A DNA stretch of 64,000 bases, taken from the NCBI RefSeq assembly GCF_000253255.1, contig NC_015583.1:62001-126000 (forward strand), given 5' to 3'. The translations under genes and the position numbers were made by a program. The notes beneath the pieces are model-generated. The model saw nothing but the letters and a program-made list of their open reading frames with translations. It had not been told where the DNA came from and did not search any database. Below, piece by piece: positions 44,536 through 53,409 of this stretch. This DNA is from Novosphingobium sp. PP1Y. Its GTDB lineage: Bacteria; Pseudomonadota; Alphaproteobacteria; Sphingomonadales; Sphingomonadaceae. Position 1 is the stretch's first letter; the number at the start of each line of letters is the position of its first letter.

Positions 44536-46428
44536 TCAGCGCGAGGCGATATCGAGTTCGAAACCGGGTAAGGGCATGGCCTTGTCATCGTATGCGTTGA
44601 CGACCGGGCTGTCGGCCCAGGCGTAGCGAACACGGGTCGCAGGCTTCCCATCGTCAGCCAGCAGCACGCTGGCGCCGTCCACCCGCGCCGCTGCATAGCG
44701 GCAGGTCGACTGGGTATCGCCGCACAGTTCGAATGCGAGCGGGCTGCTTGCGCTCCATGCGACGAGCTTCCCAGCAACACCGGCAAAGCGGACCCGCACA
44801 TTTTCTCCGTCGCGCATGGCATTCACCGGCTCAGGCAAGGCAATGCCTTGCGCTGCAAGGGCAAGCCGATGGCCGAGCACCTGTTTGTTGGCAGGATGGA
44901 TATCGGTGCGCTCACCGATGTCGATGGCAGTCACGAGTTCGGCGTTCTTGTCAGCCAAGACCGATTGACGCTGCTCTTCGCGCAAGTCTGCCCAACCGGA
45001 ATTGGTCGGAGCCAGTTGCACCGGCCCATAGTTGGCAAGCTGAACCACGAGCATACGCATGTCTGATGAGAACTGTTTGCGCCAGCCTGCAAAGAGTTCG
45101 CGCATGCGGTCGCGATAACCGGGAAGGTCGACATCGCTTTCACCCTGATACCATGCCGCGCCCTTGAGCGCGACATGGCCTAGCGGCGCGACCATGGCAT
45201 TATGGCGAACGCCGATACCGGCATTGGTATCCCAGGGACTGCGCGGGGGAAGCTCCTTCATCGGTGCCTTGCTGTAGCGCCAACCGTCAGCCAGCGGAAC
45301 CGCGGCCCCGCCGGCAGGCGTGAGGCTCAACTTGTCCGCAGGCGAAGTAAATCCGCCCGTGCTCCACGTATTGGTGGCGGCAACGATGATTTCATTCCTG
45401 CCCGGCTTGAGAAAGCGAGCGGGCACTTCATAATTACGCTCGACGTCCCAACCGAAGGTATTGCCGACCGGATGGCCGTTGACCCAGGTCATGTCGATTT
45501 CGTCGATGACGCCAAGCGACAGTTTGGCCCCGCCTTTCGCCTGAGCCGGAGTCAGATCGACTTCCCTGCGCAGCCAGACGGTTCCGATCGGGCTTTCGAC
45601 AAGGGGCGAGCCCTTCCATTCGTTCCATACGCTGATCTGCGGCACGGGCTGCCATTGCAGACTGTCCGGCTTGACCCAGGGCGCCGTGCCGCCGGAATGC
45701 TGAAGATACCAGTTCTCCCAGGTGGGAGCGAAACGCGCGACTGTACCCAGTTCATCCGAACCGAACGATCGCAGCATGTCCATCTGCTCGGCGCCGTAAA
45801 GGGCCTTGCCGCTTTCGGGAGTGAGCCAGACGCGGATTTGCGAACCGCCATAACTGGAATTGATCACGCCCACGGGCACGCCAAGGGTGGCGCGCAGCTC
45901 GCGCGCCATGAAATAGCAGGCGGCGGAAAAATCGCGAACTGTATCGGGAGCGGCTGCCGCCCACTGTGCAGGCGTGCTGAAACGCGCTTGCGGACTTACC
46001 GCTGATCCGTCGGGTACGCGCAGCAAGCGCAAGCCATCGTCCGCAGATGATGCGATTTCCGTGGCGGCATTGAGGCCCTGTTTCACCATGAAGGCCATGT
46101 TGGACTGCCCAGAGCACAGCCAGACATCGCCCACCAGCAGATCGCGGACCTGACGGTTGCCGACCGTGAGGGTGAGAGGAGACCGGCTTGCTTCATGGGC
46201 CTTGAACTTCAGCGTGAAATACCCGTCGCTGCCTGCCACGGCTTCGCTGCTCTCATCGCCGAGCGAGCCGCTTACGCGCTCACCGGGATCGGCGCGCCCT
46301 TCAACTGCAATCGGCTTGCCGCGCTGGATCACTGCATGATCGGTCCAGTACGGTGAAAGAGCGGGAGCCGCGAGGGCCGGCATTGAGGTACCGAGAAGGG
46401 CAAGCGCCAGGGGAAAGCGATAGGTCAT
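44536..46428 (-). CDS. SASA-domain carbohydrate acetylesterase
   Basis: A 630-residue exported esterase of the sialate O-acetylesterase-like (SASA/SGNH) family, several of whose members deacetylate xylan. The leader is MTYRFPLALALLGTSMPALAAP. The SGNH blocks are split by a beta-sandwich insert. Block I is LCSGQSNMAF with the Ser nucleophile. Next come GVINSSYGGSQIRVWL and AWYQGESDVD, and the His is in TDIHPANKQVLG. The insert (about residues 270-380) has a jelly-roll look (LSLGVIDEIDMTWVNGHPVG). The ATG overlaps the stop of the lactonase gene (ATGA), placing it last in the xylX-xylB-lactonase-esterase unit. Confidence 0.9.
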   Translation of the reverse strand: MTYRFPLALALLGTSMPALAAPALSPYWTDHAVIQRGKPIAVEGRADPGERVSGSLGDESSEAVAGSDGYFTLKFKAHEASRSPLTLTVGNRQVRDLLVGDVWLCSGQSNMAFMVKQGLNAATEIASSADDGLRLLRVPDGSAVSPQARFSTPAQWAAAAPDTVRDFSAACYFMARELRATLGVPVGVINSSYGGSQIRVWLTPESGKALYGAEQMDMLRSFGSDELGTVARFAPTWENWYLQHSGGTAPWVKPDSLQWQPVPQISVWNEWKGSPLVESPIGTVWLRREVDLTPAQAKGGAKLSLGVIDEIDMTWVNGHPVGNTFGWDVERNYEVPARFLKPGRNEIIVAATNTWSTGGFTSPADKLSLTPAGGAAVPLADGWRYSKAPMKELPPRSPWDTNAGIGVRHNAMVAPLGHVALKGAAWYQGESDVDLPGYRDRMRELFAGWRKQFSSDMRMLVVQLANYGPVQLAPTNSGWADLREEQRQSVLADKNAELVTAIDIGERTDIHPANKQVLGHRLALAAQGIALPEPVNAMRDGENVRVRFAGVAGKLVAWSASSPLAFELCGDTQSTCRYAAARVDGASVLLADDGKPATRVRYAWADSPVVNAYDDKAMPLPGFELDIASR

Positions 46429-47312
46429 TTCATCTCCACCGGTGTCGTGGCCAATCCGGCCACTTCGCTGCGGAAGGTAAAGAGCCCGCCTGCCTGCGGC
46501 TGGGCTTCCAACGCGGCCCCATCGAGGCCCTTTCGCGCGGTCGTGACGAAGGCACTCCGCAGATCCGCTCCGCCAAAGGCAAGTTTGGTGACGTTTGCGA
46601 CCGGCAAGGGCACGGTTTCCAATAGCCGCCCCTCAGGTGAATAGCGGGCCACTGCCCAGCCATTCCAAAGGCCGGTCCACACGCATCCTTCGGCATCGAC
46701 GACAGGACCGTCCGGATAGGCCTCGGCAAAATCCTGCGCGATGTCCGCGAAGAGGCGGGGTGCGCCAGGCAAGCCGTCTTCGCCCAGCTCCGCTACGTAT
46801 ATCTTTCTGCCAAGGGTATCGGCGAAGTAGACGAGGTCTGCGTTTCCGTTCACCGCCGGACCGTTGGTAATGGTGACGCCCGTAGGACCGACCGCGACGA
46901 TGGAGCCGCGTTCATAGCGATAGAAGCGCCCTGTTTCCTGCTGCTCGCCATCATCCATCGATCCGAACCACACGCGCCCTGCCCGGTCGGTGCAGGCATC
47001 GTTGAGGCGATTGTCCGCCGGTTCGCCGGGAACCGTCGCCGTCTTCTCAAAATGCCCCGGATGCGGATCGATCAGGTGCAGGCCGCTCTTCAGTCCGGCA
47101 AGCAACCGACCAGCACTGGTCGGAAGGACCCAACCCACCTGGTCGGGCGCATCGATCCGGCGCGATGTGCCGCCTTCAGGATCGAAGCGCCATACTGCGT
47201 GCCCCTTGATGTCGACGAACCACAAGCACTGACGCGCCGTGTCCCAGACAGGCCCCTCGCCCAGCATCGCGCCGGCATCGAAGGCAAGCGATACCGGGCC
47301 GCTCACCGCCAT
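46425..47312 (-). CDS. SMP-30/gluconolactonase family sugar lactonase
   Basis: A 295-residue cytoplasmic six-bladed propeller lactonase that opens xylono- or arabinono-lactone produced by the dehydrogenase next to it. Metal-site residues are visible: Glu in LGEGPVWDT, Asn in ADNRLNDACTD (Asn and Asp), NGPAVNG and the Asp in FAEAYPDGPVVDAEG. The length is typical. The start overlaps the XylB-like gene by ten bases, indicating translational coupling. This corresponds to XylC of the Caulobacter xylose pathway by position and family. Specificity for xylono- rather than arabinonolactone is inferred from neighbours. Confidence 0.88.
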   Translation of the reverse strand: MAVSGPVSLAFDAGAMLGEGPVWDTARQCLWFVDIKGHAVWRFDPEGGTSRRIDAPDQVGWVLPTSAGRLLAGLKSGLHLIDPHPGHFEKTATVPGEPADNRLNDACTDRAGRVWFGSMDDGEQQETGRFYRYERGSIVAVGPTGVTITNGPAVNGNADLVYFADTLGRKIYVAELGEDGLPGAPRLFADIAQDFAEAYPDGPVVDAEGCVWTGLWNGWAVARYSPEGRLLETVPLPVANVTKLAFGGADLRSAFVTTARKGLDGAALEAQPQAGGLFTFRSEVAGLATTPVEMK

Positions 47313-48085
47313 CCGGCATCCACCCAGTAATTGTGCGATGTGCAGAACCGCCCGTCATCGGATGCCAGAAACAGCGCCATGGCAGCAATGTCCTGCGGCT
47401 GAATACGACCGTCCAGACATTGCGCAGCGACAATCTCGGCCTCACCCTCGGGCGAGTACCACTGCATCTGCCGCGGCGTCTGGACATTGCCGGGAATCAC
47501 CGAATTCACGCGAATGCCGGAACGGCCCAATTCCCGCGCGAGACTGCGTGTGAGACCCTCTATGGCCGCCTTTGCAGTCTGGTAGATGACCAGGTCTTCA
47601 AGGCCGAGATGCCAGCTGATCGATCCGAGGTTGATGATGCTACCGCTGCCGGCTGCCTTCATCGCCGGGATCACGGCCTTTGCGGCGAAGAACTGATGCC
47701 GCAGGTTCACTGCCATGCGTTCGTCCCAATAATCGGGCGTGATGTCTTCAATTGCGTGGCGGTCGTCGTTTCCAGCATTGTTGATCAGGACATCGCAGCC
47801 GCCAAGGGAAGTGAGCATCCTGTCGAGCACCTGACCAAAGGCTTCGATATCGGTTATGTCGCAAAGCTCGAAGTCCGGCTTGAACGGTGCATTCGCAAGT
47901 CTCTTGACCAGGGCCAGCGACGCCTCTTCCTGGATGTCCAGGAAAGTCACCTGCGCACCTTGGAGGGTAAACGCCTCGACCATGCCCTCACCGATACCGG
48001 AAGCGCCACCGGTTACGATCACCCGCTTGCCCGACAGGCTCGGATAGATCGCGTGCCGCGCCTCGACGTTCGCTTTGTCTGCCAT
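47303..48085 (-). CDS. xylB: D-xylose 1-dehydrogenase, short-chain dehydrogenase (XylB-like)
   Basis: A 260-residue NAD(P)-dependent dehydrogenase that oxidises D-xylose to xylonolactone, the first Weimberg step. The nucleotide motif is VTGGASGIGEG, the family segment is INNAGNDDRHAIEDIT, and the catalytic set is Ser in NLGSISWHLGLEDL with YQTAKA (Tyr, Lys). From memory it closely follows Caulobacter XylB, including GSISWHLGLEDLV and the ending YWxDAGWR, so substrate assignment is better than for most SDR proteins. I chose the ATG at 48085. An ATG at 48136 would add 17 residues. L-arabinose activity is also possible. Confidence 0.88.
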   Translation of the reverse strand: MADKANVEARHAIYPSLSGKRVIVTGGASGIGEGMVEAFTLQGAQVTFLDIQEEASLALVKRLANAPFKPDFELCDITDIEAFGQVLDRMLTSLGGCDVLINNAGNDDRHAIEDITPDYWDERMAVNLRHQFFAAKAVIPAMKAAGSGSIINLGSISWHLGLEDLVIYQTAKAAIEGLTRSLARELGRSGIRVNSVIPGNVQTPRQMQWYSPEGEAEIVAAQCLDGRIQPQDIAAMALFLASDDGRFCTSHNYWVDAGWR

Positions 48086-48212
48086 TATCTGAGCCGACCT
48101 GTCGCAGCTGTGTTTTTCATTACCATACTGGTTCATTCCTTATCGACGCTTCCGGCACTTCTGACCGGCAACTGCGCCTGTCCGGTCGGATAGCTACCGT
48201 GTGCCATGCGCT

Positions 48213-49337
48213 TCAGACCTTCTCGATCAGGCCTCGCGCGGCGAGATTTCGCATCAGGGCCGCAATGCCCATCGTCCAGGGGGGAGCCTCACGGGAAGTG
48301 GTTACCACATTGGACAGGCTTCCGAGCTTTTCCGAACGAATGGTGACCTTGTCGCCGAGCTTGTGCGTGAACCCACCGCCGGGCGTGTCGCGATCCTGGG
48401 TCGGCGCGAACAGTGTGCCACAAAAGAGCACGAAACCATCCGGATAGTGATGCTCGCTCAAAGTCTGGTTCACCAGATCGAGCGGATCGCGGCTGATCTC
48501 GCTCATTCGGTTCGTGCCTTCGAGCCGATACCCGTCGGTGCCCTCGATCAGAAGGTCGACATTTGCGGAACGCACATCGTCGATCGTGAAACCGTCGTCG
48601 AAAAGACGGATGAAAGGGCCGATCGAGCAGGACGCGGTATTGTCCTTGGCCTTGGACAGCAGAAGCGCCGAACGACCCTCGAAATCGCGGAGATTGACGT
48701 CGTTGCCGAGGGTCGCGCCGACAACCGTGCCACTCGCATCGGCGACAAGCACCACTTCGGGTTCGGGATTGTTCCAGCTCGAATCCGAGCGCACGCCAAT
48801 CAGTGCGCCATGGCCGACCGTCGAAAGAACCGGCGATTTGGAAAAGACTTCGGCGTCGGGTCCGATCGCGACCTCAAGATATTGCGACCACATACCCTGA
48901 TCGATCAGCGCAGTCTTGAGCGCCATGGCCTCGTCGCTTCCCGGAACGACGGACCGGATGCCGCTGCCGACACGCTCTTCCAGCAGATCGCGGATTTCGG
49001 CGGCCTTCGCCGCATCCCCGCGCGCCCGTTCCTCGATCACCCTCTCGATTGCAGAGAGGGCAAAGGTGACGCCGCAGGCCTTGATGCACTGCAGATCGAC
49101 AGGTGAAATCAGGCGCCAGCCTTCGGGCAGGCCGTCCTGCACTGCACCGATGTGCCGCCCACCCGAGAAGCTGCGCCGCGCGACGGCACCCGACATCGTC
49201 GCAACCTGCTCGGTAATGTCGAACAATTCGCCATTCCGGATTGCGATAACATGAGGCCCGCACTCACTTTCTGCACGTCCGGCGAACAAGCCTTCGCGGA
49301 AATCCGCGGGCAGGATATCTACTAGATTGTCGGGCAT
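48213..49337 (-). CDS. xylX: 2-keto-3-deoxy-D-xylonate dehydratase (XylX-like, FAH family)
   Basis: A 374-residue enzyme of the fumarylacetoacetate-hydrolase fold that dehydrates 2-keto-3-deoxy-pentonate to 2-oxoglutarate semialdehyde. It strongly resembles Caulobacter XylX as I recall it: PVDLQCIKACGVTFALSAIE, YLEVAIGPDAEVF, SWNNPEPEVVL, LGNDVNLRDFEGRSALLLS and APTQDRDTPGGGFTHKLGD. The metal ligands include the Glu pair in PEPEV and the Asp of GNDVNLRD. I chose the ATG at 49337. The longer reading from 49421 would translate through operator 5, which is more likely promoter DNA. It begins the xylX-xylB-lactonase-esterase unit. Confidence 0.9.
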   Translation of the reverse strand: MPDNLVDILPADFREGLFAGRAESECGPHVIAIRNGELFDITEQVATMSGAVARRSFSGGRHIGAVQDGLPEGWRLISPVDLQCIKACGVTFALSAIERVIEERARGDAAKAAEIRDLLEERVGSGIRSVVPGSDEAMALKTALIDQGMWSQYLEVAIGPDAEVFSKSPVLSTVGHGALIGVRSDSSWNNPEPEVVLVADASGTVVGATLGNDVNLRDFEGRSALLLSKAKDNTASCSIGPFIRLFDDGFTIDDVRSANVDLLIEGTDGYRLEGTNRMSEISRDPLDLVNQTLSEHHYPDGFVLFCGTLFAPTQDRDTPGGGFTHKLGDKVTIRSEKLGSLSNVVTTSREAPPWTMGIAALMRNLAARGLIEKV

Positions 49338-49358
49338 TGGCCCCGAATCCCCTCCGTT

Positions 49359-49372
49359 TGATAGCGCTATCA
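49359..49372. promoter_or_regulatory. TAGCGCTA operator 5 (xylX operon)
   Basis: TGATAGCGCTATCA is a perfect 14-bp palindrome, the best copy in the window. It lies 21 bases upstream of the xylX start at 49337 and close to the 3' end of the GH43 gene on the other side. It would block the xylX operon promoter when bound. Confidence 0.8.
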
Positions 49373-49429
49373 TAGATTGATTCATGCCTTTCGGCAAGTC
49401 CTGCACGTTCGATAATGGCAAGTATTCGC

Positions 49430-51094
49430 CTATTGATTAGTGGAGGCCTGCTGCGCGAATGGACCGATTACAGTTCCGGTGAACAAACCGCCGTGCACAG
49501 AAGCCATGTGTTCAACGTTCTGGCCGCGCACAAGATATCGCCAGTCGCCCTGCCCTGCCGGACGCCAGGCGAAGTCGGCGGTTCCCCGGTCGAGAGAAAT
49601 GGCGAATTCGACCGGTCCTCCATCCGATAAGGGCATGCTGGCAACGGTTACGCCGCTTTCAGGCTGATCCGCGCTGCGCCTTTCGCGCAAGGCTATCCTT
49701 TGCTGCCCCTCGACCCTCGTGATCCCGATGCTGATGAAATGGTCTTCGTTCATAAAGGCCATCAGGCCGGCATAGTCGTCGTCCCGTTCGGGCGTAAAGG
49801 CAATCTGCGCGCTGACGCGTGCCGTCTGCTGGCGCAGGCGCCGACCGAGAAAGGCGGGCTGCCCATCCAGGCTCCCCGGCGCGACCGGGCGGGCCGTCAG
49901 GTCCAGCCCATTGTCGATCCGATACCACGGCGGTCCCGAGGGATCGCGCAGTTGCAGCCATTGCGCCGCCAGTTCTAGACCGGCGAACGTGTCCCGCCAG
50001 TGAGTCAAGTCCACTTTACCGTCGGTGGCTAGGGCCGGCCGCTTTGCCGTCAGGGGAACGGCGGCGCCTTTAGGCAGGATCAAGGGCCAACCGTTCTTCC
50101 AGGTCACCGGGAGTAGAAACGTTTCGCGACCGAGCAGCGTCGACTGCCCTTCGAAGGGCACTGTGGCAAGGAAGACCGCCCACCAGCTGCCATCGTCCAG
50201 ACTCACGAAGTCCGCGTGGCCGGTCGCTTCGACACGCGAGGGGCGATCCGCCGGCAGATCGCGCTGCGTCAGGATCGGATTGACCGGACCGGCTTCATAA
50301 GGGCCATCGGCCTGCCGCGAGCGATAAATGGTCTGCGAATGGTCCTCTGCAGTGCCGCCTTCTGCGGCTGTCAGGTAATACCATCCGTCGTGCTTGAAGA
50401 TATGCGGTCCTTCGGCCCAGATTGGCTTGTCTTCAGGATGCACTCCGCCATCGACCAGGACCTTGCGCGGGCCGAACATCTTGCCCGAGGCAAGATCGAT
50501 GCGCTGGATCCAGATGGCGCGATGCCCCTCATAACGGGGTTCGCCTTCGGGCGCACCATTGTTGACCACCCATGCGCTGCCGTCCTCGTCGACGAACAGC
50601 GACGGGTCGATGCCTTCGAAGTCTAGCCAGACCGGATCGGACCAGGGGCCCTCAGGCCGGTCCGCCACGAGCATGAAGTTTCCGCCACATCGCACGCATG
50701 TGTCGAGAATGCGAAACTTGCCGCCGTAATGGCTGATGGCGGGTGCGAATACCGCATCGTTGGTACGCATGCCCTTGAAGGAAAACATGCCGGGCCGGTC
50801 GATGGCGTTCCCGATCTGCCGCCAGTTCACAAGGTCGCGGCTGTGGTAGATCGGGATCCCCGGAAACCAGGCGAAGGTCGAATTGACGAGGTAGAAGTCC
50901 TTGCCCACCTTCACCAGCGAAGGATCGGGCTGGAAGCCGGGCAGGACTGGATTGCGGAATTCGCCCGGAGCCGTATCTGGCTGGGGACCAGCCTGATATT
51001 CCACCTCGGCCACGTGCGCGACAGGTTGTGCGGCGATGGCTCCCGGCAAACTGGCCGCGGCCATGGCAAGGATCAGGTACCTGCTGCGGATCAC
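49430..51094 (-). CDS. GH43 glycosidase with C-terminal beta-sandwich (beta-xylosidase type)
   Basis: A 554-residue exported GH43 enzyme. A GTG at 51094 with AAGGAGAGCAAC gives the leader RSRYLILAMAAASLPGAIAAQ. The much longer upstream reading is not homologous. The propeller shows the base Asp in LPGFQPDPSLVKVGKDFY, the pKa Asp in FEGIDPSLFVDEDGSAWVVN and the acid Glu in PIWAEGPHIFKHDGWYYL. A C-terminal concanavalin-like domain (FLGRRLRQQTARVSAQIAF, DDYAGLMAFMNEDHFISI) completes the xylosidase-type architecture. It lies 31 bases behind the GH67 gene in one transcript. This is a paralogue of the GH43 at 36362, not a duplicate: the N-terminal sequences differ. Confidence 0.92.
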   Translation of the reverse strand: MIRSRYLILAMAAASLPGAIAAQPVAHVAEVEYQAGPQPDTAPGEFRNPVLPGFQPDPSLVKVGKDFYLVNSTFAWFPGIPIYHSRDLVNWRQIGNAIDRPGMFSFKGMRTNDAVFAPAISHYGGKFRILDTCVRCGGNFMLVADRPEGPWSDPVWLDFEGIDPSLFVDEDGSAWVVNNGAPEGEPRYEGHRAIWIQRIDLASGKMFGPRKVLVDGGVHPEDKPIWAEGPHIFKHDGWYYLTAAEGGTAEDHSQTIYRSRQADGPYEAGPVNPILTQRDLPADRPSRVEATGHADFVSLDDGSWWAVFLATVPFEGQSTLLGRETFLLPVTWKNGWPLILPKGAAVPLTAKRPALATDGKVDLTHWRDTFAGLELAAQWLQLRDPSGPPWYRIDNGLDLTARPVAPGSLDGQPAFLGRRLRQQTARVSAQIAFTPERDDDYAGLMAFMNEDHFISIGITRVEGQQRIALRERRSADQPESGVTVASMPLSDGGPVEFAISLDRGTADFAWRPAGQGDWRYLVRGQNVEHMASVHGGLFTGTVIGPFAQQASTNQ

Positions 51095-51125
51095 GTTGCT
51101 CTCCTTCTTGTCTCGTTCGCCAAAG

Positions 51126-53282
51126 TCATGGATTGCCCGGGGCATCGGGAAAGCGCAGGGCCTCGTACCAATCGAGCCCATGCGCAGGTGGCCGGGCTCC
51201 AGACGGCAAGGGGCAGCCGCAGACCGTGCTGAAATAGGCGATAGACGCATCGCGCCACCAACGCGCTTCGCGCTTCTGGATCGCCAGGAATTGCGCAACA
51301 TCGCGATGGCGCTGCGCATCGACATAAGGTGACAGTTCGGCCCACTGCGCAGCCATCGCGTCCACCCCGGCAACGCCGCGATCGTACCGCGCGACCAGTT
51401 CGGCCCACAATGTGCTGCCGGACCGTGTCCGAAATTCCCACGGAAGATGATGGAACCAAAGCAGGTAGTCTTCATTGCCTGTCGCGGGATCCGCCCATTG
51501 CGCCGCGACGCTCGGCGCGTATTGGGCCAGTGCATTGCTGCCTGTTGCCATCCGGTCAAAGCCGATACCCGACTTGTCTGCGCGGTTGTAATAGGTTGGG
51601 TTCCATTCGGGTCGCGACAGATCCGATACCCAAGGCGCCGGGCCGTAATGATGTCCGGTGCCCATCTGGTGGGCAAGCCCAAGTGGGGTCATGTAATCGA
51701 CTACGGTCTGCCGGCTGCCGACCATCATCTCCGCCAGAGGCACCGTAAAGGCGGGATCACGGCTGAAAGTCTGGGCCGCCCATTCGCGCGCGATAGTATC
51801 GGCTGTCAGCTCCGGGTACCAGGCGAGCCGACCAAAGGCATACCAGTTGGCCTGATCGAAATGTCCGCCGGTCCAGTTGCGGTCAGATCCCGTATTCGCG
51901 ACGCCAGCCATGCCACCCTGCGCCAAAGTCTGCGCTACGCTGAGGGTCCGGTTGCCCTTGCCATGGCCGGTATCTGCATCCAGCGTTTCGGTCCAGAGCG
52001 GCGCGAGGAACGCGAGATGGGTCGCAAGGCCCAGATATTCCTTGGTGATCTGTGCTTCCAGCATCATTCTGGTGTGCGGCATTGCGCCGAACAGGGGGTG
52101 AAACGGTTCGCGCGGCTGGAAATCAAGGGGTCCGTTCTTGACCTGAAGGATCACATTGTCGGCGAATTTTCCGTCAAGAGGCTTGAATTCCTCATAGGCG
52201 AGTTTGACCCGATCGGCCTCCGAACCGCTTGCGTAGACGAAGGCACGCCAGATCACCGTGCCTCGACTTCCGAGCGCCTGCGCCAGCATGTTCGCGCCAT
52301 CGGCATGGGTACGACCATAGTCCTGCGGACCGGGCTGGCCTTCCGAATTGGCTTTGACCAGGAATCCGCCGAAGTCGGGAATGGAGGTATAAATCTCGTC
52401 GGCCTTTTCCTTCCACCAACGGCGAACTTGCGGATCGAGCGGGTCGGCAGTGGTCAGTCCGCCCAGGTCGCGGGGAGCAGAAAAGCGCGCTGACAGGAAT
52501 ACGCGGATGCCGAAGGGGCGCCATGCATTCGCCAGGCGGGCGAGCTTTTCGATGTAACGCGGCGTCAGCATCAGGGGCGACGCATTGACGTTGTTCACGA
52601 CCACCCCATTGATCCCGACCGACGCGTTGGCGCGGGCGTAATCGATGAGGCGCGGATCGAGATGATCCGGAAGCAACCACCAGTCGAATATCGAGCGGCC
52701 GGCATAGCCGCGCTCCACAAAGCCATCGGGGTCATCCCAATGGTCCAGCATTCGCAGCGGAAGGGCAGGAGCCGAGGTCAGATCGATGGCGTCCAGATCC
52801 TCGCCGCTCGCCACATGACGCAGCAGCGCAAAGCTGCCGTAGAGGAGCCCGATATCGTCATTGGCGGCGATGACGACACGGCCATCATGCCCCAGTGCAA
52901 TACGATAGGCCCCGCTCGGCAATCCTGCCAGCTGCCTTGCCAGACCGGCATCTTGTCCGAAAAGGCGCCCGGCCCGGGCGAGGACTGGCGCTTTACCCTT
53001 ACCCGACTGACCGAGCATGGCCCCCAAGCCACGCGCCAGCTCCGCTTGAGCAGCCTGCGTGATCGGCGAGGATTTGCCGAGCAGTTCAGGAGTTCCAAGG
53101 CGCGCGTTCACCGCGCTTGCGGTTGCCTCGTCCAAGGGAGCGTACCGCAGCCAAAGCGCATAGCCGTCTTCGGCGCGGGCAGGCCCTGCCTGGATCGCGC
53201 ACAGCGATACAAACAGCAACATGCCAATGCGCGCAAGGATCGACACCTGTCCGGCGCCAGAAGCGAAACCTCTCCCAATCAT
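51126..53282 (-). CDS. GH67 alpha-glucuronidase
   Basis: A 718-residue exported alpha-glucuronidase that removes (4-O-methyl)glucuronic acid from the end of xylo-oligosaccharides. Family segments are DGYALWLRYAPL, LPLRMLDHWDDPDGFVERGYAG, PDFGGFLVKANSEGQPGPQDYG with its acidic residues, and HLAFLAPLWTETLDADT. FHHLPWEFRTRSGSTLW lies near the C-terminus. The signal peptide is around ARIGMLLFVSLCAIQAGPARA. I report the ATG at 53282, but operator 6 ends only three bases before it. In-frame GTG 53246 or ATG 53222 may be the real start. It is transcribed together with GH43 at 49430. Confidence 0.92.
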   Translation of the reverse strand: MIGRGFASGAGQVSILARIGMLLFVSLCAIQAGPARAEDGYALWLRYAPLDEATASAVNARLGTPELLGKSSPITQAAQAELARGLGAMLGQSGKGKAPVLARAGRLFGQDAGLARQLAGLPSGAYRIALGHDGRVVIAANDDIGLLYGSFALLRHVASGEDLDAIDLTSAPALPLRMLDHWDDPDGFVERGYAGRSIFDWWLLPDHLDPRLIDYARANASVGINGVVVNNVNASPLMLTPRYIEKLARLANAWRPFGIRVFLSARFSAPRDLGGLTTADPLDPQVRRWWKEKADEIYTSIPDFGGFLVKANSEGQPGPQDYGRTHADGANMLAQALGSRGTVIWRAFVYASGSEADRVKLAYEEFKPLDGKFADNVILQVKNGPLDFQPREPFHPLFGAMPHTRMMLEAQITKEYLGLATHLAFLAPLWTETLDADTGHGKGNRTLSVAQTLAQGGMAGVANTGSDRNWTGGHFDQANWYAFGRLAWYPELTADTIAREWAAQTFSRDPAFTVPLAEMMVGSRQTVVDYMTPLGLAHQMGTGHHYGPAPWVSDLSRPEWNPTYYNRADKSGIGFDRMATGSNALAQYAPSVAAQWADPATGNEDYLLWFHHLPWEFRTRSGSTLWAELVARYDRGVAGVDAMAAQWAELSPYVDAQRHRDVAQFLAIQKREARWWRDASIAYFSTVCGCPLPSGARPPAHGLDWYEALRFPDAPGNP

Positions 53283-53284
53283 GC

Positions 53285-53298
53285 TGGTAGCGCTATCA
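53285..53298. promoter_or_regulatory. TAGCGCTA operator 6 (GH67-GH43 operon)
   Basis: TGGTAGCGCTATCA matches all consensus positions. It abuts the GH67 start at 53282 and lies 64 bp centre to centre from operator 7, in the divergent gap with GH43. Confidence 0.8.
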
Positions 53299-53348
53299 TA
53301 CGGGCACGCACAGTCAAGTCTCGATAGTTCGGCTTGCAAATGAGGTAA

Positions 53349-53362
53349 TGGTAGCGCTATCT
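53349..53362. promoter_or_regulatory. TAGCGCTA operator 7 (GH43 at 53410)
   Basis: TGGTAGCGCTATCT matches 13 of 14 consensus positions. It is 48 bases upstream of the GH43 start at 53410. The 64-bp spacing to operator 6 is close to six helical turns, so a looped tetramer is feasible. Confidence 0.78.
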
Positions 53363-53409
53363 ATCACGCGATGAGGTGGGGAATGGACCCACATCGCGGA
53401 GAGGAATAG

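Noticed and set aside
49338..49421. Longer XylX reading starting at 49421
   Set aside because: It would translate through a perfect 14-bp operator. The similarity to XylX begins only after the ATG at 49337.
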